Positions 55,011 through 64,000 of a stretch of DNA of 64,000 nt are shown here, piece by piece; position 1 is the stretch's first letter; the number at the start of each line of letters is the position of its first letter. The notes beneath the pieces were generated by a model. That model was not told where the DNA came from, did not search any database, and saw only the letters and a program-made list of their open reading frames with translations. The DNA comes from Marthasterias glacialis (taxonomy: Eukaryota; Echinodermata; Asteroidea; Forcipulatida; Asteriidae), in NCBI GenBank assembly GCA_911728455.2, contig OU452238.1, positions 10,789,565 to 10,853,564 of the forward strand. The letters run 5' to 3'. The position numbers were made by a program, and so were the translations under genes.

Positions 55011-55079
55011 TGAAAGTGCCGCCGGTGACCCTTTAATCTCTGGCTCTGGGGCCGTTGATCAGAGAGAAGTGTAGCATGG

Positions 55080-56070
55080 CGCTCCCTCCTATATGGTTGT
55101 GCTGTATGGAGTGACTCTCCATAGGTTTGTGCAGTGCGGAGTGACTGCCCATAGGGTTGTGCAGTGCGGAGTGACTCCCCATAGGGTTGTGCAGTGCGTA
55201 GTGACTCCCCATAGGGTTGTGTAGTGTGGAGTGACTCTCCATAGGGTTGTGTAGTGTGGAGTGACTCTCCATAGGGTTGTGTAGTGTGGAGTGACTCTCC
55301 ATAGGGTTGTGTAGTGCGGAGTGACTCCCCATAGGTTTGTGTAGTGCGGAGTGACTCTCCATAGGGTTGTGCAGTGCAGAGTCACTCCCCATAGGGTTGT
55401 GTAGTGTGGAGTGACTCTCCATAGGGTTGTGCAGTGCAGTCACTCCCCATAGGGTTGGGTAGTGTGTAGTGACTCTCCATAGGGTTGTGCAGTGCGGAGT
55501 GACTCCCCATAGGGTTGTGTAGTGCGGAGTGACTCTCCATAGGGTTGTGCAGTGCGGAGTGACTCACCATAGGGTTGTGCAGTGCGGAGTGACTCCCCAT
55601 AGGGTTGTGCAGTGCAGAGTCACTCCCCATAGGGTTGTGTAGTGTGGAGTGACTCTCCATAGGGTTGTGCAGTGCAGTCACTCCCCATAGGGTTGGGTAG
55701 TGTGTAGTGACTCTCCATAGGGTTGTGTAGTGCGGAGTGACTCCCCATAGGGTTGTGTAGTGCGGAGTGACTCTCCATAGGGTTGTGCAGTGCGGAGTGA
55801 CTCCCCATAGGGTTGTGCAGAGCGGAGTGACTCTCAATAGGGCCATGAAGTGCGGAGTGACTCCCCATAGGGTTGTGCAGTGCGGAGTGACTCTCCATAG
55901 GGCCGTGAAGTGCGGAGTGACTCACCATAGGGTTGTGTAGTGCGGAGAGACTCTCCATTGGGTTGTGCAGTGCGGAGTGACTCCCCATAGGGTTGTGTAG
56001 TTAGGAGTGACTCCCCGTAGGGTTGTGCAGTGCGGAGTGACTCTCCATAGGGTTTTGGTGGCCCCTCCGC
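55080..56070 (-). repeat. 30-bp coding minisatellite in gag, about 32 units
   Basis: The unit GACTCCCCATAGGGTTGTGC plus AGTGCGGAGT (plus strand) reads on the minus strand as PYGESLRTAQ, 10 aa. Variant units (TGTAGTGTGGAGT, GCAGTGCAGTCAC with a 5-6 bp deletion) occur in blocks. The deletions break the frame locally. Confidence 0.9.
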
Positions 56071-56949
56071 GCGACTGTTGAAGTGACAACCTTGTTCTGA
56101 AGGAAGTCGTATCTCAGTCACAAAAGCGTGAGTTCCTCGTGGCTGTTCTGGCGGAAAGCGTGCGACCAGTGTGTGAGTGTATGTGGAACGGGATGGCTCC
56201 GAGTGGTGCCGTGGACCCGGTGTGAAAATGCGTGTGCTACGGAGCTGCTTCGGATCGGAGTTTGCATCCGGTGTGTAAGTGTATGTGGAATGGGATGGCT
56301 CCGAGTGGTGCCGTGGACCCGGTGTGAAAGTGTGTGTTTTACGGAGCTGCTCCGGATCGGAGTTTGCATCCGACGTGTGAGTGTATGTGGAACGGGATGG
56401 CTCTAAGTGGGGCCGTGGATCTGGTGTGAAAGTGTGTGTTCTACGGAGCTGCTCCGGATCAGAATATGCACCTGGTGTGTGTGTGTATGTGGAACGGGAC
56501 GGCTCCGAGTGGGGCCGTGGATCCAGTGTGAAAGTGTGTGCGTTACGGAGCTGCTCCAGATCAGAGTTAGCATCCATTGTGTTAGTGTACATGGAATGAA
56601 CTGGTTCTGGGGTCGAGCAGGTCATGCCGTTGTTTCCCTGCCCCCCTGATCGGACCCCAAAAGTGTCAGTAGTTTGATCAACAAAGTCCAACAAATTAAC
56701 AAATGTCTCCCGTTGCATTCCCAGACTACCACGGTCAATCTCGGGCTCTAGCATTCTAACAGTTTCCGCGGGGCCTCCCGACTCCTTGTCTGAGTCCCCC
56801 CTAAAAAAACACCACAGCTCGTCCACGGTAATGAACAAGCCGCTGTCAGATTGGCTAGTCTGGTTCCTTCCCCAGCCATCGGCCTTGACTATGACCCCGC
56901 CCAGTGGCGAGTCGGGCAACAACTCTCCCTGACCTCGTGTATACATCAT
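56071..56949 (-). CDS. Gypsy-like gag N-terminus with 34-aa repeats
   Basis: Start at the ATG at 56947-56949 (MMYTRGQGELLPDSPLGG). SGLFITVDELWC and a GGPAETVRMLEPEI-like block match copy A at 43.5 kb. Four to five 102-bp repeats follow at about 56,160-56,600. Each encodes 34 aa with TYTHTPDANSDPEQLR and FTPGPRHHSEPS, rich in Thr, Pro, Ser and His. The frame runs on into the 30-bp array without a stop. No known enzymatic domain. It is likely a low-complexity extension ahead of capsid, specific to this element family. Confidence 0.55.
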
Positions 56950-56989
56950 TGTCAAAAAAACAAGAGTTTTACCTTATTTCCTTGGTCGT

Positions 56990-57215
56990 CCGTCTAGAAA
57001 CCGTGCAAACGCTGCCAGCAATGTAACACAAACTTTCCCGGTGTGGATTCCACACAGTTAATTATAGACTTGGACACCAATTTCTCTGCTTTCATGACAC
57101 CACAAAGGGAGTTTTATTTCAACACGTCTGTTCTCACAGATCACAATCGTGCAAGACGTTTAGGAAACGTCTCTCCGGTCTAGGGGTCGCCCGACCTTCC
57201 GGCAAGGGCACGCAC
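56990..57215 (-). repeat. Gypsy-like LTR 3' part and primer-binding-site region (copy B)
   Basis: On the minus strand: CGGGCGACCCCTAGACCGG, GTTTCCTAAACGTCTTGCA, an AATAAAACTCCCTTTG polyadenylation context, AACTGTGTGGAATCCACACC and then CTGGCAGCGTTTGCACGG. TGGCAGCG after an LTR end is a plausible primer-binding site start. Matching pieces are at 43,236 and 60,688. Confidence 0.6.
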
Positions 57216-57222
57216 CAACGAG

Positions 57223-57597
57223 ATGGCGCCCCCTGCCGGCCGATCGGCCCCGCCGCTACAGTACTTTGAAGAGCGGCTCGGGGTGACGGCACAAATTCCA
57301 TTGCACCGGGCCAAGCTATGCGCACCTGGGGGTCGGGATGAGTCAATCAGCAGGATTGGACAATCTATCCGGCGATTAGTGTCAAAAAGCTACCCGAAGT
57401 TGCCGACACAGGCCAGAGAGGACCTCGCAGTGGAAGCTGTCCGCAATGCATTGGGCGACGAGAAACTACAACGCCTTGTGTTCTCGAGGAAAGCGACAAC
57501 GTTGGCTGAGGCAATCACTCTCGCAACGGAAATGGAAGCGTTTCTCGACTCACAAGCGCACAAGAAACGTAAACGCGTGGCAGGGATGTCCGGATGA
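57223..57597 (+). pseudogene. Inverted Gypsy-like gag core fragment
   Basis: The plus-strand open frame reads YFEERLGVTAQIPLH, GRDESISRIGQSIRRLVSKS, LPTQAREDLAVEAVRNALG and FSRKATTLAEAITLATEMEA. It corresponds to the gag core of copy B but is less decayed: the stretch frameshifted at about 54,560-54,620 is continuous here. It abuts the LTR piece head to head and ends at a TGA after KRVAGMSG. Confidence 0.7.
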
Positions 57598-58290
57598 TGC
57601 GACCGCCTGCTTTTTACAATATTATTGTATTTGTGATGCGCCCAATCCTAACACAAATGTAATGTGGCTGCATGCAGTGTACTTTTTAACTGTTAGAGAG
57701 ATGCTTACTACTTATAAATTTGTATTTATATTTATAAATTTGTAACTACATTTGGTCTATCTGTCTATCGTTCGGTCTTGGCTTATACTACAGTAACTGT
57801 TATGTGGGCTTTTCTATGATTGTGGGGCGATGATCACAATGTTTATTTATTTATTTATTTGTATGTATAACAAAAGATTAAAGACAACGGACATTGATTT
57901 ATCTATCTATAAAATAAGTCTTACTGCCAAAATAAAAACAAGCTTTCCTCAAATAAAGTGAAAAATTGCCAAAATAAATTGCAGTATGTTCATAACGATC
58001 GTAACAAGTAGGGAATCAATACAAATCGTTAGCAGATCAACCACAAACAGAACTTTGTCTTTAAAGTGGGTGATGACTTAAACATCGTTTTTAGCTACAT
58101 GTTTCTACGATAAGACACACCATAAACCAAAAGGTTCCGATGGTAAAACTAAAATCAAGTTGCGCTACGGAGACCCAAGTCCACATGCATTATTGTCCTC
58201 GTAGTACATGTAATGTACATGTACATGAACAACTCCCTACTAAATGTATTATGTCGAAGTACGCATGTGCGAGGGTATTTGTGTTTACGC
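57598..58290. other. No gene seen
   Basis: A/T-rich, with short (TTTA)n (about 57,840-57,862) and (ATCT)n tracts. Confidence 0.3.
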
Positions 58291-58375
58291 TAGTCTTGAT
58301 GCAAGACGTTTGTTTGCCGTTTATCCCATGCACGTTGCCGTTGATATCCTTTCATGTGCACCACGGTGTTAACAC

Positions 58376-60457
58376 CACAGACATAAAGAACCTATAGACG
58401 GACAGTAGGGGGCGCCAAACTGTAATTTTGTACTTTCTCAAACCGTGGGCGGAAGTGAATAACGTGGCGCCTTTCTGCACACTTTTACGCGAAGTCTAAA
58501 AGAAGTGCTACCACTTCAAAGGGAAATTCGCTTAATTTTAAATGAGATTTTCACATGTAGAGTAATTTGTAAAAGAACATATGAACTTAAGGAAACCCCC
58601 AGAATAAAGAAATCCATCAGATAATTTTATTTAGGTCTAAAAAGAAAGATTTTCGATCTCCTTTCGAAATATCAAACGTCCAGAAAGAAAAAGTATACTT
58701 TTCGTGAAAAGTTGCCCTCTGTAACCGTATGCCTCACTCTTCAACCATAGAAGAAGTATTTGTCCTTCCTCCATGAGTCAAGGTATCGCCCATAACAGAT
58801 CAAAAATGTTTCAACTCTCAGAAAAAGTTATTTTTACAGCTGGAAAGTCGTGTCACTTTATTTAATAATCCAAGACTGAAACAAAATCGCCCGAATTTCA
58901 TGGTCCACCGTGCGTACGCGTTTGCATTGATCTCTGTGAGCGTTACATCGAGTACATTGCAAACGTGCATGTAGCTGCGCGTCACAAAACGCGCATTTGC
59001 CGTTGCGCATACGCCCGGGCCAAGTATATGAGGAACGTCTTCTGCTTTTGAGATGATATTTTTTCACGGATTTGGCAAATTTTAATCTGTCAGTGTCACT
59101 GAGAGTCGGCTGAGAAAATGAAAATATTGTAAAAAAAATTCAATGGATATTAGTGTAGTGTTTTGATAATCTGACATCCGATCTCCTCTCTCTTCCCCCA
59201 GCTCTTCATATTAAAACAATTGGGATTTGTTTCCCTTGTCAGAAAATAAATCTTAACTAGATGCAGCCCCCGGGCAACATTAAGTTTTGCTACATTTATA
59301 TAATTATTGTATCAATTTATAACAAAAAACAACACTGCGCTGTGTACGTGTTCAGTAGTCTAGTTAGTTGTTGTGCAAGGTCGTATCGCTATGGCATAAA
59401 CAAGAGTACAAGAATGCTACCGCAGTAGGCAAAAGCAAGCCAAATGAACTTTGAATGAAGATCAATACACGCCACACTAGTCGCTGGATCCTATATTATT
59501 ATTAGCCTCATAATGATGTTAGAACAACGATTGACACCGGGAGAGGAAAACTTACTACATGTATTAAACAAGAATAAAAGATTACATGGTACGTGGTTTT
59601 CTTTTTTTTTCTGACACATGGATGGGATGGTCACCATAGAAATTTCGTGCACGGCTGTATGTTACAAAGCCTTACTTTTAATCATGGGTGTAGTTTCTTT
59701 GTTCAGAAATACTTAAAAATCTATCGAAACTTGCATTGTTTGTACCCATTTTAATACTACAGCCAAAAGTAATGCTAAATGGCTATGCCGTGTACGTGTG
59801 CTGCAAGTACTCCACGGTGCGGTACCGGTCAGTTTTCCGGGCTGGGTGGGACACGCCGTGACGTGTGCACCGCATACTGTGGCGCTCACACCCGGGGGCC
59901 AGGCTTGCGATCACGGTCCATGGAGTAATACGCGAACGTAACCTAGCCCAATGCTCTCAACGATTGAATAACAACCTTATTAAAATTATGTTTGGCAATG
60001 AATTGTGTATTACTGAATAACAAGAATTGGATGTCGTAAGGATTGATATCTATGAATGAATGTCACCGGGTTCTTTAGTTCTTGTTAGATAGACTATCCC
60101 AAAATGGGTTGAAACAGCGACGGTTTGACCATGACTAAGTGCGCACTTTACGTCGTATCATTTTACTAATGCTTCGAAATCTAAACATTTACCATCACTT
60201 TTTAAAAACAAGACAATGCAAAAGTGAGAAAAATTATCTAGTTATTGATTTATTACTGTTTTGAAGATAATTGGTGATTTTTTAAACCTTAAAACAGAAA
60301 TTTTATATCGTCATCTCCCATCTTTGCCATTGCTTTACACGTTATTCAATAATAAGTTTGCCCACGGTTTGGGGTACAGTCTGGTGCCGTCACAATTACG
60401 GTACCCAAGCGTTGTTTTCCATAGGCGCTGTCCGTCTATAGGTTCTTTATGTCTGTG
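58376..60457 (+). mobile_element. 2,082-bp inverted-repeat element nested in the MITE
   Basis: Left CACAGACATAAAGAACCTAT and its continuation AGACGGACAG pair perfectly over 30 bp with the right end. GTTAACAC occurs on both sides (58368-58375; 60458-60465). Two readings are possible: an 8-bp duplication with exactly symmetric ends (hAT-like), or a TTAA duplication (piggyBac-like) with ends offset by two bases. The interior lacks a transposase ORF. Confidence 0.75.
58858..59067 (-). pseudogene. Possible Cys-rich C-terminal remnant of a transposase
   Basis: The minus-strand frame contains GKCAFCDAQLHARLQCTRC, with a further CK 11 residues on. The CxxC-x9-CxxC spacing resembles the cysteine-rich tail of piggyBac-type transposases. 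It is short, with no upstream catalytic domain, so it may be chance. Confidence 0.25.
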
Positions 60458-60687
60458 GTTAACACCCATCGATAGAGGGCGCGCGTGGAGGAGAATCAAA
60501 GCGCGCCCTCTACCGATGGGTGTTAGCACCGTGGCACGAATGCCATCGATCATCAGTGATGTATGCATAAAATATTTTAACAGCGCATGGCATTAACGGG
60601 AAAAAAATGTCGTGAATCAAGACTAGGTTTTATGCACGCCCATTTTATGTTAATTGCCCACGTTCGTCCTGGAAAAAAAGATACGCG

Positions 60688-60890
60688 TATGGCGTCTGCT
60701 GGAAGATTCGGCGACCCTTAGACCGGCGAAACGTTTCCTAAACGTCTTGCATTGTTGTCACTTGTAAGAACATACGTGTCAAATAAAGCTCTCGTTGTAG
60801 TGTCGTAAAACAAACAGAATTGTGTGTCGAAATCTTTGATTTACTGTGTGGAATCACGCCAGGAAAGTTTTTGTTACCAGAGCAATCTGA
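60688..60890 (+). repeat. Gypsy-like LTR fragment C
   Basis: GGAAGATTCGGCGACCCTTA, GAAACGTTTCCTAAACGTCT, AATAAAGCTCTCGTTGTAGT and TTTACTGTGTGGAATCACGC match the LTR at 56,990-57,215. No internal retroelement sequence follows. Confidence 0.65.
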
Positions 60891-62615
60891 GACTGTTTTC
60901 AAACAGTCGGTATAGGTAAACAATAGTACCTGTTGTTACAAGATAGTGAGGTAAAATGGAAGATATTATTGAACTTTACCTTTACTTCACGGATAAACCA
61001 AGCTAATCTTCATCTGTAAATGCAGTGTAGCTCTTCTTGGTGACTCGATAGTTAAAGATGCATTGGCCCATTTGCGCCGAAAGATTTAATATTTGTTTTA
61101 TTGTTTTCTCTTAACAAATTTTGACAGCTGATGCTGTTTTAAAACGAAAAACATACACTAACGTTTGCATATGCCATAGACTAGCACAGGATACATAAAA
61201 ACATGCAAAGTTATGTTTGTTCATGACTGATGGACGTGATATAATGTCAGGATCCCGACAAAGAATATATATTTTGTTTTTAATTTTTTCATCAAATCGG
61301 CCAAAAATTGGACCTAGCATTTTAAGAGTAAGGGACTGTAGATATCAAACATTAAGGTGACCACGGCCAAAAATGGATTTTCTTCATACTTTCATATTTG
61401 ATGGACCTTTACCCCCGAACTAACAAATGAAACAATTTTTTTTTAATTCATCTATTGCCATGGCAACAGCCATATTACCATTTCAGGGTGGTTTCGCCTT
61501 TTTCAGTTTTAAAAAGTGAAGTTTGGCTATTTTCAATGCCGCATTACCATTATTTTCCTTAGAAGTTATTGGTAGATGGGTTCTTTGAGGCTGCATGTAT
61601 AAAAACAATCACCATATACGTGGATGGGTTATACCACTCATTTGAGATAGGGGTGTTTATGGACTTTTTCAAAGTATCAAAGTATACCATTTTTGGACAG
61701 CTCATAACCCATATGGTAGTGCTCCGATTTTAACATCGACCGCAAGCTATTGAGATGAGACATTGGTCTTGTGAAAGATTAAAAAAATTGGCTAGGGGAA
61801 AATACTTTATTGTTCGCAGTGTTGCCAGACATTTCAATTTTTTTCGAAATCCAATGCAAGGCTAACCTGAAGTTTATTGATGTTAAAACGAAATTTTTAA
61901 ACTTTGTCATCAATATTTATTGTTAAGAGTATCAATTCATATAAAATCAGATCAGCTGTAATGGTCAGTTACAATAAACCACTGGAGGAATGCAAAAATT
62001 GGGGCATGACCCAAACAAGGTGGGCGGGTGGCAGGAGAAAATCAATGTTTGCACCACCCCTGCAAAATTTTCATGTACTTTTTTTCCTGCAGCTGATCGC
62101 CTTGAGACTTGCTAACTTAACGCCTACTTTGTGGTCAAACTATTGAATCTTGGCATTTTTGTTGTTACCATGACAACCACTGGGCAACAGTGGTTTTAAA
62201 GTTTTTTAACTGTATTTGTTATGATTTGTTCGTTACTTATTTTTTCTCCAAATAATGTGATTGATGTGTATGATCAGTGATTTGAGCTGTCAACTTCAGA
62301 GCGAAAACTAGGCCTACTTTATTTTCTGGAGTGTTGCCGGAATGTTTATTTATTTGTATTTTTTTTAAAGACATTTTCAGCTCTTTCAAATAACTTTTTG
62401 TTATACATGTAGGCCTGTATACGCCCCATAAAAATAAAATAAAATAAAATAAAATAAGATAACTAATTAAAAAAAAACAGCTGTAAGCTCGTTTTTAAAC
62501 TTATTTTATCAATTTGATGAACAGTGAATGCCAATTTTCAATTTGATAAAACCACAGGAAAATCTAAGATGACCACCTTATATGGCGGCCATTTTGAATT
62601 CTTACAGTGGTATTT
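60891..62615. other. No gene seen
   Basis: A/T-rich, with an (AAAAT)n tract at about 62,428-62,457 and a GGCGGCCATTTTGAATTC string at 62,583 shared with about 40,050. No exon was recognised. Confidence 0.3.
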
Positions 62616-62619
62616 AAAT

Positions 62620-62935
62620 TGATGTCTGTGCCACCCCATCCCCGCCCCCTCAGATTAAAAATTATCAGAATAAAATGTTTCAATATTGAAGCCGTTAAAT
62701 AGTGATTTCAATGTTTTTGTAAACTAGTCTTTTCTATTAACAAGCAGACAGTGTATACACCCACACCAGATTATCTTATAAAAATTGTAAACGGCATAAA
62801 CAAGAGCACTGAAAAGGGGGCTTGTTTAGTAAAAAGTGAACATTTTTATTTGGCCAGAAGCGCCCCTAGAAACAACGGTGCACCCCATTGTGCCCCCTCC
62901 CTAAAATTGGACCCTACAGTGCAAAAAATGGGGTA
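62620..62935 (+). mobile_element. hAT-type MITE fragment (same family as 26,473-26,816)
   Basis: Shared strings are TTATCAGAATAAAATGTT, GTGATTTCAATGTTTTTG, GGCTTGTTTA, TTTATTTGGCCAGAAG and GCCCCCTCCCTAAAATTGG. Terminal repeats are not preserved. Confidence 0.6.
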
Positions 62936-63014
62936 TTAAATTTATTCTCTTGGTATATATGTGACAACACTGACATGGTGTTAGTTATCCCTAATGATTT
63001 TGTTGGCTGATGGT

Positions 63015-63345
63015 CAGACATTTCTTTTGTTGATAAAAATTCAAAAAAATTGCAGACACATCCCTTTATCGTTTTTCTTTTCTTTTTTTCCCCAACAAAT
63101 TCAACACAATGTTTGAATATATTTGTAATATTGTTACATACTGATTATCCCAGGCTTTTTGAAAGTAGGCCTAAACAAAGCCCGTCATCAGCGCTCCGTT
63201 TTTTATCCAATGACATCGCCCACCGTTGGTGACAAGAAATGAATATCTATGTTGCGTCAGTATCTATGTTTAGCTTTGGATGATGCCTGACCTAAGATTT
63301 TTATCAAGAGTTGTCAGGGAATCTTTGGTCAGGGAACCAGACTAG
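63015..63345 (+). mobile_element. hAT-like MITE, TAGTCTGGTTCCC family, copy 3 (5'-truncated)
   Basis: It matches the copy at 35,466 from GGTCAGACATTTCTTTTGTT through CCCAGGCTTTTTGAAAGTA to the right end GGTCAGGGAACCAGACTAG at 63,345. The left end is missing, and a GACATCGCCCACCGTTGG segment is inserted. Confidence 0.7.
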
Positions 63346-64000
63346 CGTTTACCCAACAATAATGTTTGTACGCATGCGTGAATGTAATTAGCATATTTCA
63401 TAAGAAAGGCTAATTATATCAGATATAGGCCTAGCCTTCAAAAACTATCGTGTTCATTTTAACTTTATTCAATACTGGACAAAATTTCCGGATAGCTGTT
63501 AATAGGAAATTATTGTATGATTTATTACTTCCGAGCTTGAATCATACGACAATATTAACAGGAAGAAAATTTTACAAAAATTGTCAGCCGTATTACATTT
63601 TTTTTTTTTTTTTTTTTAACCAATGATTCTGTTATACCTTGCAAATATCTCTTTTCACCAACAACGGGCGGTGCAGGTAAATCAAAGATTGATTAAGTCG
63701 TCCATAACTTGCTGGACTCCAGAAATAAATGCTATTGAAAATAAGTTACATTTGTATTTGCCGGAAAAACCTGGAAAACCGTTTAGTTGTCGGAAGTTAA
63801 CGTCCAATTAAAAACAAAAGTCACTTTTTTGATGAATATGAACATATTATCTTATTGTAACTGCTGTGATCTTGATGCAGTAGTCGGTAGCCGATATACA
63901 GAAGTGCCCGTTATTTGTTTCATCTATGTATGTCTGTTATGTTTGGATAATATTTGGTTGTCTAATTCAGATTGGTCTGATACCACCAACGTATACTTTA
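63346..64000. other. No gene seen
   Basis: A/T-rich, with a poly-T run at 63,599-63,617. No recognised feature. Confidence 0.3.

Larger units (their letters stand above)
51776..57215 (-). mobile_element. Ty3/Gypsy-like LTR retroelement with internal deletions (copy B)
   Basis: In minus-strand order: LTR end (57,215 to about 56,990); repeat-rich gag N-terminus (56,949-55,080); gag core (about 55,010-54,470); CCHC knuckle CFACHELGHFGRDCP (about 54,310); protease remnant with LGIDFLSTY (about 53,940); and reverse transcriptase fingers and early palm (LDQASGYWQVG; FGLCNAPATFERL). The frame then jumps straight to the end of RNase H (SLRWLFQFREPEGQTARW, NIEHRAGKKHINADA), so the catalytic YxDD and most of RNase H are missing. 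Next comes the integrase N-terminal side. The DDE core is also missing before the C-terminal KAKVVHFNRVKPYRG-like tail. Several frameshifts are present, so the copy is inactive. No matching 3' LTR was recognised. Confidence 0.7.
58291..60625 (+). mobile_element. AGTCTTGATGCAAGACG-family MITE, copy 2, split by an inserted element
   Basis: The left half (TAGTCTTGATGCAAGACGTT to GTTAACAC, 58,291-58,375) and right half (GTTAACACCCATCG to ATCAAGACTA, 60,458-60,625) match the uninterrupted copy at 32,657-32,892. Confidence 0.7.

Overview
The window is eukaryotic genomic DNA. It has spliced genes with GT-AG introns and many transposon families: LINEs of several clades, EnSpm/CACTA, Ginger-type and hAT-like DNA elements, a Penelope-like element, Ty3/Gypsy LTR elements, tRNA-derived SINEs, fold-backs and microsatellites. 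This mix, plus an animal-type cytosolic sulfotransferase, suggests a marine invertebrate deuterostome (echinoderm, hemichordate or cephalochordate). The species cannot be fixed from the sequence alone. No rRNA, functional tRNA, CRISPR or bacterial operon was seen.

Layout. (1) 1-17,050: a minus-strand Tx1/L1-like LINE with ORF1, then ORF2. ORF2 is split by a 13,260-bp EnSpm/CACTA DNA transposon at 506-13765. Removing the transposon and one TG dinucleotide rejoins ORF2 in frame. The transposon carries two minus-strand genes: a DDE-type EnSpm transposase (8099-10600), and a ten-exon SAM-domain protein gene (2969-12710) whose second intron contains the whole transposase ORF. This recalls maize En/Spm, where tnpD sequence lies in an intron of tnpA. 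TTGGT/ACCAA-rich subterminal arrays lie at both ends. (2) 17,650-22,760: a minus-strand Ginger1-like gene (integrase plus OTU cysteine protease) with four recognisable exons, one nonsense codon, and an intron almost filled by an (AAAC)n microsatellite. (3) 22,870-33,000: small non-autonomous elements, a 41-bp tandem repeat, and degraded RTE-like, Penelope-like and L2/CR1-like retroelements ending in a TTGGTGG minisatellite. (4) 34,657-41,193: the first two recognisable exons of a host sulfotransferase, separated by a 6.3-kb intron full of MITEs, a fold-back and a SINE. No later exon was found. (5) 41,500-49,600: a 330-bp palindrome, nested MITEs, a broken Gypsy-like copy with a 42-bp coding minisatellite, two head-to-tail 1.1-kb inverted-repeat elements, and an element with repeated CACGAACTAACACA motifs. 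(6) 50,000-57,600: a minus-strand Ty3/Gypsy-like element with internal deletions and frameshifts, a repeat-rich gag N-terminus (34-aa and 10-aa units) and a downstream zinc-finger reading frame. An inverted gag fragment abuts its LTR. (7) 57,600-64,000: a 2,082-bp inverted-repeat element inside a smaller MITE, an LTR fragment and more MITE copies.

The only likely host gene seen is the sulfotransferase. Everything else recognisable is mobile or repetitive. The most striking item is the apparently complete EnSpm element with nested genes. Its ten exons join with consistent phase at all nine junctions, and the transposase ORF is unbroken.
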